Shown piece by piece: positions 10,923 through 21,752 of a DNA stretch of 64,000 nucleotides. Source of the DNA: Hydra vulgaris (Eukaryota > Cnidaria > Hydrozoa > Anthoathecata > Hydridae); contig NC_088921.1 in assembly GCF_038396675.1 (NCBI RefSeq), positions 50,401,001-50,465,000 on the forward strand, given 5' to 3'. The notes beneath the pieces are model-generated. The model had not been told where the DNA came from and ran no database searches. It saw only the letters and a list, made by a program, of their open reading frames with translations. Every line of letters starts with the position of its first letter. Position 1 is the stretch's first letter. The position numbers were made by a program, and so were the translations under genes.

Positions 10923-11774
10923 CTATATAAAAAAATTCTAGAAGGAACCCCTGAGTTGTGTGTACTCACAGAGCTCAGCTAATAGTTCATGCAGCATTTG
11001 TAAATTTGTGATATCTATTTGAAAAACTAATTTCATAATAGTTTATTTTAAAAAGATATTTAGCTGCCTACCATGCAGTTATGTTATTAACCTTCTAGCA
11101 CACAGCATTGTGTAGTTAAGAACTAAAAGGTGCATAAATTGTATTATAAACAATATTAAACAAAAATTTATAGTAAAACTAAAATTAAAAGAAAGTAGTT
11201 AAATAAAAATAAACAAAATATGAATAAAATTATTTCAGTTTTTCAAACTTAAAATAATTATTCGAAAGTTGTTTGGAAATTGTTAACTTGTATAACTACT
11301 AATTCCTTATTTGTTCTTTACTAATGTTAAATAAACTAATTCTTAATTAAAAAAAACTTAAATTTTTTATCTTATTTAATAACATTTATTTATCTTTAAA
11401 AAAGCAAGATATTATACAAACTTATTGTTTAGAATATATTTTGTTAAACAATAGAGAAATTTACGTAAATATGTAATATTGCCTTTTTTTTTAATTATTG
11501 CTATGTAAAACCAAAAATTATATTTGAGGCATGTACATTTCATAATATTTATATATGTAAATGACATATAAGTTCGTAACAAAAATTTCTTCATTTGTAA
11601 TCAACCGAAACTGTCGCCATCTTGGGAGGCCAAAACTGGCTTCAAAAAATTTGCCGCATACGCTATCCAGTTATATTTTGAGATCAGTGGTAAACTTTGA
11701 ATCTCGCTTAAACAACTCGCTTTAAACAAGAACCCGTTACGCTATAAATATAACTGACTAATTTTAACCCGATT

Positions 11775-14382
11775 TAGGCCGGTGGCCAACATTAATTATC
11801 GCTTCATCCCGTTGGACACATCTAATAACTGAAATTTCTATATTGAATCAAGCGTTTCTTAGTATTAACATTTTAAAAATGTAAACTTGCCCCTTTATTA
11901 CTCTGCAGTTTTTTCACAATCTATCATTCTACTTTCCTTTATCGTGCTTTATCGTTTTCTAACGATTTGTCTATCGTTGATAATTAGTAATTTACGGAAC
12001 AACTAAAGCGACCGAATGTTATTTAAAACTTTATAATAAATCTTTCCGTAAAATATCTCTGTCACGTTTGGTTAAAAGTATAAACAAACAAAATGGCAGC
12101 TACATCGTTAAGCGTCAATATTTGTTTAATTCATTTTGATGTTATACCGAATAAATGCATTAAAAAATGCAGTACTAAAGCTATAAAAAAAATATTTAGC
12201 ACACAAAAAAGGTGGTGCAAGCTTCGAAATAAAAATGGAGATGCGGCAAGATTTTCTTGTAGAACCATTAACGCTAAAACAGAAGAGGAATTCAACTCAA
12301 TTGCAGATATTATTGAAATAGAAAGCTTTGCCATGGGTTATTTTTACCATTCAAAATGTTACGAACGTATTTGTAATGTTTTCAAACTTGAAAGAGCAGA
12401 AAATAATAAGCAGACAGAAAAAATTGACTGGGATGAACACCAACAAACTGAGCTAAAAGAATGTAGGAAAACTAATATAGATGATGAAATGCAACAATCG
12501 ACATCTATAAATGCAAGCACTGACAAAGCACTGACTCAGCCAAAAAGAAAAAAATTTTGGTGTAGACAATTGGGTGAGAGTAATTATTTGTGGCCAGATA
12601 TATGCATAATATGTCAAAAGAAACAAAAATGGAATAATAACAAGGTAAAATTGTACATTATTAACTAATTTTATTTAATAATCTATAGCTAATGCATACT
12701 TTTTACCATAGTTTTTCTCAAAAATCTGTCTTTATTTTATTTTTTAATTTGTTTGATTTGGTTGACTTCAATGGTGCGAAAATAAGTATTATTAAAATTA
12801 AAAAAATAATTTTTTGTTTGTATTGCAAACAGTTTAACAGGAAAATTATATTTTTACAATGTAACTAATTTTTTTTTTTTTAATTGCATTAGAGTAACTT
12901 TTTGATGATAACTGTTGAGAGGGTAATAACTGTTTAGAAATAATAATTTTCAATGCTGGTTTCAGGTATCTCTACAACAAACGCTTGAATCGCTCTCAAG
13001 ATCAGAAATATTCTATTGTGGGAGGTGAAGAGAAGCAGCCAACTATAAATTCGATGAAAATATTCTTATACATATTAACGGAAAGAACTGTGTTGCTCTT
13101 GAAGTTAGATATCATCAAACGTGTTACATAAGTTATACAAAGTGTTTAGCAAATCAACACAAAGGTCAGCCTAAAGTTCAATATTACAATAAATCTTTTC
13201 ATATATTTTCAAATGAAATAATAATAGAAAAATTAATTAAAAAGAAGAAAATCATGTTTATGTAAAAGTTGTTTAGTCTGTTTGTTTCAATCGTTTATCG
13301 TGAAGAAAATATTGATACCAGTAATTATAAAGTGTCCCGTATAGAACAGCATTGCATTTTCGAAATATAATAGATACAACTCCTGATTTCTTTTCAACAT
13401 GGCCTCCATTATCTTCTGAATTCTCATTTAAAAATATAGAGAACATTGTACCACCTGGTTATTTAATTTTTTTGTTTGGCTGTTAGGTATTGATGATGAA
13501 CCAAAAATTGAATCCTACATGTGTATAGAGGAAACCATTAAAAAAAAAGTTTTATCTTTAATTCAAGATTGCATTTATATATGTTCAAATGGGCACAAAC
13601 AAACACCTAAATCTGTGGCATTGTCACAATGGCAACAAGGCAGATAACTGGATCAAAAGAGTTGATAAAAATATTGAGTGGTTTTGGTCATTGTATATCA
13701 TATTCGGCAACAATGAGGTATGAAACAACATTAGCATTAACAACATTAACAACTATCAATCTAAAGGAAAATGTAGTTTTACCACAAGGTAAGATTAAAC
13801 AATATCTATGATGAAAAATAATTTTAATTATAAAGTGATCAAAACAAGGCGTTATCGGTTTATACAATAAATTTCTGGTCTTCTAAATCAAATTTTTAAT
13901 CAGAAACTAAAGACATATCACTGTCAATTTTGGTTTGGGACAACATCGATTTCGGTGAGGAAACAAGATCTGGGAAAGGAACTACTCATATGGCTAATGG
14001 AATCATTGTTCAACCTTTAAATATTGGACCAACCCAAGAAAAAAGAGAGGTATAAAGTGCGCACTGTAAGGAGAAAAACTAAAGGGACAGTTTTCACTAA
14101 TTTATAAATACAATTTTTCTTGTCTAATCTTTGCTATGTTAGGAAAGATATATTAGTTCAATTGCAAAAAATTTGACCATAATTTTTTTTTCCATTGCCC
14201 TTTTGGGGTAAAAGACCCAAGCCCTAATTTCTCAAAAACTGCAGGGCAAAAATGGGGCAAGTTCCTGTTTTTCGTATCTTGGTACCATGCTCTAACAATA
14301 TCGAAACAAAAAACTTAGTTATTACAAGTGTCCAACGAAAACTCATTTTTAGTCACATTTTTGCTATATGGCCACCGGCCTA
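11775..14382 (+). mobile_element. Unclassified TIR transposon carrying an unknown gene
   Basis: The ends TAGGCCGGTGGCCA (11775) and TGGCCACCGGCCTA (ending 14382) begin an imperfect inverted repeat of about 150 bp. Farther in, CGTTGGACAC, TAATAACT, AACTTGCCCC and CTGCAGTTTTT match in order on both arms. The flanks are ATT at 11772-11774 and 14383-14385, fitting a 3-bp duplication; a TA duplication with ends GGCCGG fits equally well. The only gene inside is the + strand reading at 12093-14055. The element sits in the right part of the hAT. I cannot assign a superfamily. Confidence 0.75.
12093..14055 (+). pseudogene. Unknown multi-exon gene with paired Cys/His units and a WDN-DF-GKGTTH motif
   Basis: Exon 1 (12093-12644, 184 codons, ending at a GGTAAA donor) has cysteines around CIKKC and FSCRT, then YFYHSKCYERI and CIICQKKQ. 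Exon 2 starts at 12966 after ggtttcag and has FYCGR, then EVRYHQTCYISYTKC, with one in-frame TGA. Later fragments read NYKVSRIEQH (about 13320), PKSVALSQW (about 13604), ITGSKELIKILSGFGHCISY (about 13641) and VWDNIDFGEETRSGKGTTHM (about 13933). I recall similar unnamed proteins in cnidarian and fish genomes, but know of no function. It may be the transposase of the surrounding element (inference). Stops and shifts after 13000 show this copy is inactive. Confidence 0.6.
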
Positions 14383-14562
14383 ATTCAACAAAACTGCAAT
14401 ATTATTTATAATATAAAAAAATATATAATTCGAAATGCAGTATATTTTATTAGTAACTTATTATTTGAGCATTACCCTTTTTTTTTCTCAGACCAAAATT
14501 ATATTTCTGATATTTTTGGGTACGTCCACAAACGTACCAGACGTCCCCTAGATCCGCCCCTG

Positions 14563-16348
14563 CAAAAAACTTGGAACATAATGAAAGAGGTAAAAAAAAT
14601 ATGAGTATTAGTCGTTTACCAAAAAAACTAATTATAAATGACTGTGAAATTATTAACGACACAATAATTGCTAATTCGTTTAACCATGAATTTGCTAGCA
14701 CAGGTCCAAGTTTAGCATCAAAAAAAATAAAAGTAAAACTTGCTTCAAGTCATACCTAAACTCTAATAATAATATAATGGGCAATAATATGCTAACAGAA
14801 ACAGAATTGCTAGATGCCATGTACTTACTTGAACCAAATAAAGGTAATGGAGTTGATGATGTAAGCAGTAATGTAGTAATTAATTCAATGCCTTATTTAA
14901 AAATTCCGCTTTTGCATATATTTACGCTCTCTTTAAACCAAGGAATCTTTCCCAATAAACTTAAAATTGCAAGGGTAATACCTATACTAAAATCAAGAGA
15001 TGAGACTAGTGTCTCCAATTACAGGCCTATCTCCATACTATCATGTTTTTCAAAGTTATTAGAACACATTATGTATAAAAGATTGTATTACTTTTTAGAT
15101 GTAAACAATATTCTTTACAGTAAGCAATTTGGGTTTAAAAAGAGCTACTCTACTGATCAGGCTATTGTTCATCTTGTTCATGATATTTTTAAATCATTTG
15201 ATAAAAATAAATATACATTACGTGTCTTTATTGATCTCAGTATGGCTTTTGACACTGTCGATCATAACATTTTATTAACAAAATTAGAAAACTATGGTAT
15301 TAAACATATAAATATTGCGTGGTTTAAAAGCTATTTGTCAAATAGAAAACAATACATTTCTTATAATGAAGGTAAAACAACCAATATGAACATAACATGT
15401 GGTGTTCCTCAGGGTTCTATATTAGGACCACTCCTATTTCTCATTTTTATTAATGATTTAAGCAAAGCTTGTACTGAACTAGATACAATTTTATTTGCAG
15501 ATGACACAAATCTATTTTATGCACATAATGATATAAATATTCTGTTTAAGTTAGTAAACAAAGAGCTATTAAATCTTACTGAATGGTTTAATGCAAACAA
15601 ATTATCTCTAAATGTAACCAAAACAAAATATACTTTTTTCCATCGTTTTCATGACCGAGATAAAATTCCCTTGAAACTTCCAAAACTTTGTATTGCCAAT
15701 CAAGACATAAAAAGAGAAACCACTTTAAAATTTATCGGCGTGTTTCTTGATGAAAATGTGAAATGGAGAGATCACATACAATATCTTGAAAATACAATCT
15801 CAAGGAACATAGGCCTGCTATGCAGAGCTAAGCCTTTTTTAAATCCAACTTGCTTAAAGCTTTTATATTTCTCGTTCATTCATTGCCATCTTAATTATGC
15901 AAATATTGCTTGGTGCAGTACAAATAAAAATAAAATAAAAAAACTATTTAATAAACAAAAGCATGCAATCAGAATCATTTCCAATGTGGGCCGTTATACA
16001 CACTCCCAAGCATTATTTGTTAATTTAAATATAATGAATGTTTATCAATTAAATGTCTATCAAGTTCTTATATTTATGTTCAAAATTAATAAAAATATAT
16101 CTCCTAAAATATTTTACCCATTATTCAAAATAAATCAGAATAGATATCTCACCAGATTTTCAAATAACAGCTTTATTCAACCCAAAAGTTATTTTGCGGC
16201 GACCGAATTTTCAATTTCTACTAGAGGGCCGAAATTATGGAATAAAGTATTAACTAATGAACTTAAAACAATTTCTATGCTAAATGAGTTTAAGAATAAA
16301 TTAAAGCAAAAACTACAGATGATCGACGTAGCGCTCAGCTTTTTCTGA
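14563..16348 (+). pseudogene. LINE reverse transcriptase (ORF2 3' part)
   Basis: After the hAT right flank the LINE frame resumes (KTWNIMKEV). The next piece (14571-14759) and a 523-codon open frame (14777-16348) cover the whole RT: NYRPISILSCFSKLLEH, QFGFKKSYSTDQA, FIDLSMAFDTVDH (catalytic Asp), GVPQGSILGPLLF, and LFADDTNLF (catalytic pair). The thumb and C-terminal region end at WNKVLTNELKT. It copies LINE RNA at the nicked target. The RT core is uninterrupted, but the protein is cut off from its endonuclease. The motif set fits the CR1/L2/Jockey group; the exact clade needs a tree. Confidence 0.9.
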
Positions 16349-16365
16349 AGTTTTAATGAGGTTTG

Positions 16366-16436
<71 letters not shown>
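16366..16436. repeat. (TA)n microsatellite in the LINE 3' region
   Basis: A pure TA repeat directly after the RT stop and a short GAGGTTTGAAA leader. Confidence 0.95.
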
Positions 16437-16443
<7 letters not shown>

Positions 16444-16557
16444 GGTTTATAAGAATTATTCACATATTTAAAGGTATATGCTGGTGTAAAAGGAAAGCTT
16501 CAGGATTATGCGTATATGCTTGCTTGCTTTTTAGTAATATAGTTTCTTTCTACAAAT

Positions 16558-16588
<31 letters not shown>

Positions 16589-16735
16589 TTTTTTGTTAAC
16601 CAACACAAAAACAAAAAGTTAAAGTAGGACTTTAGGACCGATGTTTTTTATTTCATTAAATCTTTAGAAAAACGTTTTATATTATATAGTGTTACGTTTT
16701 TTAATTTTTGTTATCTTACATTTACGGTATAGACT

Positions 16736-16780
16736 AAGGGGCTTGGTGATAAGACCAATTATGTCTTCTTCTTGCCCCTG
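16736..16780 (+). other. LINE 3' stem-loop
   Basis: AGGGGC at 16737 pairs with GCCCCT at 16774, enclosing an inner TTGGT/ACCAA pair. The tail-to-tail LINE at 16914-16971 has the same outer stem, so it is probably the RT recognition structure (inference). Confidence 0.6.
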
Positions 16781-16977
16781 CTATTTGTATTTATATTATG
16801 CTTTACGACTTTAATAAATTTTTTTTTTTTTTTTCTTGCTGTTTATATAAAAATAAAATAATAAAATTACAATGAAACTTTTATGTTACACAAAGAATAT
16901 ATATAAAACAGACAGGGGCTCAAAGAAGATACGGATGACTGGTGTCACCACAATCTTTTCATAAAGCCCCTTTACAA

Positions 16978-17150
16978 TAACATTTAAAGCCCACATGGCT
17001 TTAATAAATTTACAATAAAATATTTTTTCTGAAAAATACTACGTGAAGAATAAAACTCAATAACATTTAATAACATTTAAAGCCCACATGACTTTAGTAA
17101 ATTTACAATAAAATATTTTTTCTGAAAAATACTAGGTGAAGAATAAAAAC
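16978..17150. repeat. 93-bp tandem duplication in LINE 3' tail
   Basis: TAACATTTAAAGCCCACATG and the following bases to ATACTACGTGAAGAATAAAA recur 93 bp later with few changes. Confidence 0.85.
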
Positions 17151-17243
17151 TCATATATACATCCTCATATGTACACATACACATACACAAACACATATAC
17201 AAACATACTTGCACACACATATATAAACATACTCGCATATATA

Positions 17244-18428
17244 TCAGAAGTTTAGGAGATGCAATTTCATTTGTCGTTTAAAAGAGGAAGTGCTTTTCAA
17301 ATCTTTTATATTATTATTTTTTAATTGATTCCATAATGACGGACCTTGGTTAATAATTGAGAATTTTGACACTTGTGATTTTACTCTGCTCAATTGATAG
17401 TTATGGTTGCTATTTGACCGAAGATTGTATTTTTTGGAAAACGCCAATGTAAAAATATCAGAAAATACTTTTGGCAGCAAGTTATTCTTATATTTATACA
17501 TAAATATTAATATTTGAAGCGAATTAAGTTTTGATATATATAACACATACGTGTATTACATTACAGAGGAAGGGTTTTCTAATCTTTTTAAATAGTTAAC
17601 CGCTTTACATGCGTGGTTTTGTAGCCTCTGTAATCTTATTAATTTAGTTTTGTGTGTGTTAGCCCAAACAATATTAGCGTAAGAGAGATGACAATGAACA
17701 AGACTGAAGTAGAGCATTTTGCGTGATTTATAATCAAGAAAGGCCCTAGATTTATATAATGCACTTATAGCAGATGATATTTTTGCTTCAATAAGACTGA
17801 TATGTTTTTTCCATGATAGGTTCTCATCAAATATTACTCCCAAAAACCTTGTATAATTTACTCGATTTATTTCATTTTTATTAATTGACAGTTTTGGCAA
17901 CTTTAACGGAAGATTAGTTGATTGTCTTATTTTATGGAAGAGAGTAAAACTTCTTTTTTCACAATTTGATGATAACTTATTAGGTATAAACCATTGGTTA
18001 AAGCTTTCCAGTTCAGTGTTCATTGTTTCGAACAATATTTTTACATCAGAATTGTTGTAGAATAAATTTGTATCGTCTGCATACATAATTAACGATATTT
18101 TATGAGAAGCTTTATTCATATCATTAACATATATTAAAAATAATAAAGGTCCCAAGATCGATCCCTGTTGGACTCCGCAATTAATATCAAGAGCTCCTGA
18201 CTCCTCCAGGACAACAAACTGTTTTCTATTAAAAAGATAACTTTTAACCCACTTATATGTTAGGCCTTTAATGCCGTAATGCTTTAACTTTGAAAGCAAA
18301 ATTCCGTGATCAACGGTATCGAATGCCTTAGAGAGATCGATAAATACTCCAAGTACTTGTTCCCCTTTATCAAAGCACATATATATTTTATTAGAAAGTT
18401 CAATAATAAATTTCATTGGAGAGTTCAA
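17244..18428 (-). pseudogene. LINE reverse transcriptase, truncated
   Basis: The open frame 18428-17556 contains FIDLSKAFDTVDH, GVQQGSILGPLLF (family: GVPQGS) and LIMYADDTNLFYN, then the thumb (YTRFLGVIFDENLSWKKH). After a stop at 17556 the C-terminal part continues at 17546-17244 (LQILIFMYKYKNNLLPK, SLWNQLKNN). The catalytic Asp residues are present, but everything before the RT palm is missing and one stop splits the rest. It is related to, but clearly diverged from, the RT at 14777-16348. Confidence 0.85.
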
Positions 18429-18440
18429 TAAATTTATATG

Positions 18441-18967
18441 GCAAATAAAAAAATAAATAAAAAAAAGCTGTTTCTAAAGAGAGAACTCGTTTCTAAATAA
18501 ACCATGGAAACGCACAATCACTTTTACTGGACAAAACTAATAACTCGTCATATAAAAATAATTTAAGGACCACTAGTACTGAGGATTTTGGTTTAATAGT
18601 GACATTAACTTTAACTTTGAGTTGCCATGGATACGTAAATCGCTTAGCAACCACATATTTTATAAACCGTAACAAAATTTAACTGGACAAAATTAATAAC
18701 TTTATCGAAATACTCAAATACACTGATTTTTTTTTATACTACAAGTGTTGTACAATGTGTTGTACAATTTTTCACACTGATTTTTTATATACTACAAGTG
18801 TACAATGTATTTTATGTTTGGTTGATAGTGACATCTGAAATGTTCTGCAACCGCTCATTTTGTATAGTTACTGGATTAAGTGACTTACTTAAAACATCAA
18901 AGTTATAAACTAGACTAATAATAATGTAGCAGTCTAATTGAAAATTTTTTAATCTTCAAAAGATTGA
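18441..18967. other. AT-rich spacer with short internal duplications
   Basis: ACTGGACAAAACTAATAACT (about 18528) and ACTGGACAAAATTAATAACT (about 18681) repeat. TACTACAAGTGTTGTACAAT (about 18737) recurs shortened near 18791. No gene is seen. Confidence 0.5.
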
Positions 18968-18975
18968 GTACATAG

Positions 18976-19590
18976 TAGGGTGGTGTGAATTTTAGTTTTT
19001 TTTACAATTCGTTTAGCCTGGGTGTGCAAAAGTTGTCTATTCATTTCATAAATACTCTGGAAAAATATCAATGCTCTAGGAAATTATCTTGAGGTGCCTC
19101 AAGACCTTTAAAATTTTAATGGGTCCCTAATATTATGTAAAAAATTTTTTTTCAAAAGTATGTCATGTTGGGTCTCAAAAGAAGCAAAATTTTATAAAAA
19201 TTTCAAAAATAACAATTATTTTATAAAAAATTTATTATTTAAGATTTTTTTGAAATTATAATTAAAAAAAAAAACTTTTTTCATTTTTAGTTTAAAAGGT
19301 CTTTTTTTCTGCAATAAACTACAAAATAACATTTTTTTTTTTTTAAATAATTGTTATTTTTGAAATTTTTATAAAATTTTGCTTCTTTTGAGACCCAACA
19401 TGAAATACTTTTGAAAAACTTTTTTTTACATAATATTAGGGACCCATTAAAATTTTAAAGGTCTTGAGGAACCTCAAGATAATTTCCTAGAGCATTGATA
19501 TTTTTCCAGAGTATTTATGAAATGAATAGACAACTTTTGCACACCCAGGCTAAACGAATTGTAAAAAAAACTAAAGTTCACTCCACCCTA
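18976..19590. mobile_element. Foldback MITE, 615 bp, hAT-like
   Basis: Two arms of about 260 bp are near-perfect inverted copies beginning TAGGGTGGTGTGAA and ending TTCACTCCACCCTA. An exact 8-bp duplication GTACATAG flanks it (18968-18975 and 19591-19598). The centre is A/T-only. There is no coding capacity; the open frame at 19495-19905 just crosses the right arm. Both the duplication size and the ends suggest mobilisation by a hAT transposase. Confidence 0.9.
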
Positions 19591-19598
19591 GTACATAG

Positions 19599-20480
19599 CC
19601 AATTACTAATTTTAGGTGTTTTCATGCAGTTCCGGGTCTTTATTTTACATTTCTTGAAATTACTACATAATATAAAAAAGAACCTAAGACTTAAACCTAT
19701 TTGTGTATATATTAATATAAAATTTGGTTTAAAAATGTTTTTCAAACCAAAACTCATGCATTCTGATAATTATAAAACAACTATAGCTTCTTTTTCTTTA
19801 CCATCTTGGCGCAAACTACAACCTGATGAAAACAATTTTTCTGAAGATGAAAAAGATGCGGCTATTGGCGACAATCTTCTTTTCTTTGTATTACTATTTA
19901 AATAATCAAAATTCACTTGGGGTCTGTCAGATACTACAGTTGGGATTAGAGCAGAGTTATCTTCATCAATAGAAGCAGTTAGAAGAATACTCTTATTATC
20001 AATTACAAATTACAAAAATCGATATCGGTTTACTTTATAGCCATTATTTGTTATTCTCTTCGAAACAAATTGTTCTGGGATTTTTAAATTTGTGAGGGAA
20101 ATTTAAAAACCCTTGGACAAATGAATTTTGTACATATGTAAAACTACCATGCCAATTTTGAAGTGTTGACCTATTGTCACTTTGGAGAAATAGTGTTTTT
20201 AAGTTTTTTTTTAAGACAGGCGAGGCATTTTTTATTTTTATTTTATCCTTAATTTCATAATTATTTGTGACGTTAGAATTATTTTGTTCTATATCTAGTT
20301 TTTGAAAAAATTGAGATTTTAAAATTTTTGAATAATTTAGCATTATGTTATTCTATTTTAATTATATTGAAAACACATAAAACTTTTAACGCGTTGTTGC
20401 ATGCCGTATTGCATTGTTCTTTCGCCTAAAAGAGCAAATTTGAAAATATTATTTTGTTCTATCTCCGATTAACCTACAAT
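19599..20480. other. Unassigned region with two unrecognised open frames
   Basis: A + strand frame around 19730-19905 (SLPSWRKLQPDENNFSEDEK) and a minus-strand 99-codon frame at 20044-20343 (NWHGSFTYVQNSFVQGFLNF) are open, but I recognise neither and see no splice or start evidence. They could be leftovers of another element. Confidence 0.3.
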
Positions 20481-20484
20481 TGTA

Positions 20485-21752
20485 TAAAGGGTGTCCCAAA
20501 ATTAACGCAAGATTTGAATTAAATAGAAAACACAGTTTTTGATCTTTTGATTGTTATTTTTTTATTGAATCATAAAGTACATAGGATAGGGTTATTTATA
20601 TGGCCCCCACGGCTTTGCATGCACATACGCACTTTTTTGACGAAATTTTCCATGACCATTTTGCATAAATGTGGCTGAAATTTGTTGATGCAGCGTTGAA
20701 TCTCCTTCTTTAATACAATGGTGATTGTGGGCTTGTTAACATAGACCTGTGATCTTAAATAACCCCATAAAAAGAAATCTAATGGTGTTAAATCACACGA
20801 TCTAGGGGGCCAATTCTGATCACCAAAACGAGAAAGTACACAACCTGAAAATGTCTCATGCAGTAATTGAATTGTTTCACGGGCTGTATGGCATGTGGCA
20901 CCGCCTTGTTGAAACCACATATTGGCCACATCAATATTATCCAATTTCGGCAGAAAGAACTGTGTTATCATGTCGCGATATCGAGCACCAGTAACAGTCA
21001 CTGCTTGACCAGTCTCCTCATTTTCAAAAAAGTATGGTCCGATTATGCCTCCAGCCCAAAATCACTACCAAACAGTAACACGTTGTGGATGCATTTATTT
21101 TTCGACAATCACATGTGGGTTCTCGGAACCCCAAAAGCGGCAATTTTGGCGATTAACAAACCCATCAAGGTGAAAATGTGCTTCATCGCTTATGATGATT
21201 TTGCTCGAAAAATCAGTATCCATTTGTTGATGTTTAATAATCCACTCAACGAACTCTTTTCGCTGTGCATGGTTATTAAGCTTCAGTTGTTGTATTAATT
21301 GAATTTTATAAGCATTGAGACATAGATCTTGAGTAAGTATACACTGTAGAGAACTTCTTGAAATTTGCAATTCTTGTCTTAGACGCCGAATTGAGGTTAC
21401 TGGATTGTCACCGACACTCTAACGCACTGCTTCGATATTGACATTTGACCGGCTTGTTTTTGGACGACCAGTGTGTTTGGCGTCTCCAACGGATCCAGTC
21501 TCCCTGAATTTTTCTATTAATCTCTTCACAGTTGACAAAATTAAAACACTATTTCGACCATATTTTGTATGAAATTTTTGAACTGCGGCGTCAAGCTTTC
21601 ATTTTTTTTGAAATATTGTTCATTTTTCAACGCTCCATTTTTACTAACCCTAAACTTTCAGCTGTTGAAGTGTTTTTTTTTAGGGTTGCCAACACTTTAC
21701 TGCACAAATGTCAACAAATTTAAATCTAGCGTTAATTTTGGAACACCCTTTA
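20485..21752 (-). mobile_element. Tc1/mariner-superfamily element, about 1.27 kb
   Basis: Inverted ends TAAAGGGTGTCCCAAAATTA (20485) and the complement of TAAAGGGTGTTCCAAAATTA (ending 21752) are flanked by TA on both sides (20483-20484, 21753-21754). It encodes the broken transposase on the minus strand. Length and TA target are normal for the superfamily. Confidence 0.9.
20570..21640 (-). pseudogene. Mariner-related (41-residue D-D spacing) transposase, inactive
   Basis: Minus-strand pieces: N-terminal helix-turn-helix remnants (about 21640-21400, with KFRETGSVGD and HTGRPKTSR); the first catalytic region IISDEAHFHLDGFVN (21095-21370); and 21001-20570 with MWFQQGGATCHTA and DLTPLDFFLWG. By my count 41 residues separate the second and third catalytic positions. 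The second catalytic Asp, expected in QQDGATCH, is Gly. Stops lie near 21420 and 21092. The enzyme would cut and paste the element. It is dead both by frame and by active site. Confidence 0.85.

Larger units (their letters stand above)
8654..11689 (+). mobile_element. P-superfamily-like DNA transposon, degenerate
   Basis: The inverted termini CACTGATCTCAAAATATAAC at 8654 and its complement ending at 11689 are flanked by an exact 8-bp duplication GTAAACTT (8646-8653 and 11690-11697). P elements make 8-bp duplications. Subterminal inverted repeats are visible: AGGTTAATAACATAACTG near 9012 and CAGTTATGTTATTAACCT near 11076. A fragmentary P-type transposase lies at 9960-10790. The element was hit by a SINE and holds a (TA)n tract at 10862-10920. 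Confidence 0.85.
4012..14562. mobile_element. hAT-superfamily DNA transposon with 5-bp target duplications, itself invaded twice
   Basis: The terminal inverted repeats are CAGGGGCGGAT at 4012 and ATCCGCCCCTG ending at 14562. The flanks are CAAAA at 4007-4011 and CAAAA at 14563-14567. Removing the element and one copy restores the LINE reading frame, so both ends are well supported. From memory, 5-bp duplications mark the hAT5 group, whereas most hATs make 8 bp. The element holds a transposase and an OTU-like gene on the minus strand. It has been invaded by a P-like element (8654-11689) and another TIR element (11775-14382). Without these and their duplications it is about 4.9 kb. GGGACGTCC-like motifs occur near both ends and at 8230-8590. 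Confidence 0.85.
2240..16834 (+). mobile_element. CR1/L2/Jockey-like LINE split by a hAT insertion
   Basis: ORF1 (2240-2849), endonuclease (2937-4011), connector and reverse transcriptase (14563-16348) and 3' tail (to about 16834) lie in order on the + strand, but 10.55 kb of hAT sequence separates 4011 from 14563. The reading resumes exactly: ...KYKNDIQ on the left and KTWNIMKEV on the right. This shows that one LINE was interrupted. The 3' region contains (TA)n at 16366-16436, a T-rich run, and a stem (AGGGGC at 16737, GCCCCT at 16774) before the terminal A/T-rich tail. Confidence 0.85.
16835..18440 (-). mobile_element. 5'-truncated CR1/L2/Jockey-like LINE, tail-to-tail with the previous one
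   Basis: The minus-strand RT (18428-17244) is followed by a 3' region holding a duplicated 93-bp unit (16978-17150) and an AGGGGC/GCCCCT stem (16971-16914). It ends in an A-rich tail adjoining the tail of the + strand LINE. The RT begins in mid-domain, as expected of 5' truncation during insertion. Confidence 0.8.

Noticed and set aside
16356-16622. Open frames made of IYIYIY repeats (also in every other TA tract)
   Set aside because: These are translations of (TA)n microsatellites, not genes.
19495-19905. 136-codon + strand open frame
   Set aside because: Its first third is the right arm of the foldback MITE; the rest has no recognised features or splice sites.
20867-21298. 143-codon + strand open frame
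   Set aside because: Antisense shadow of the transposase at 20570-21640.
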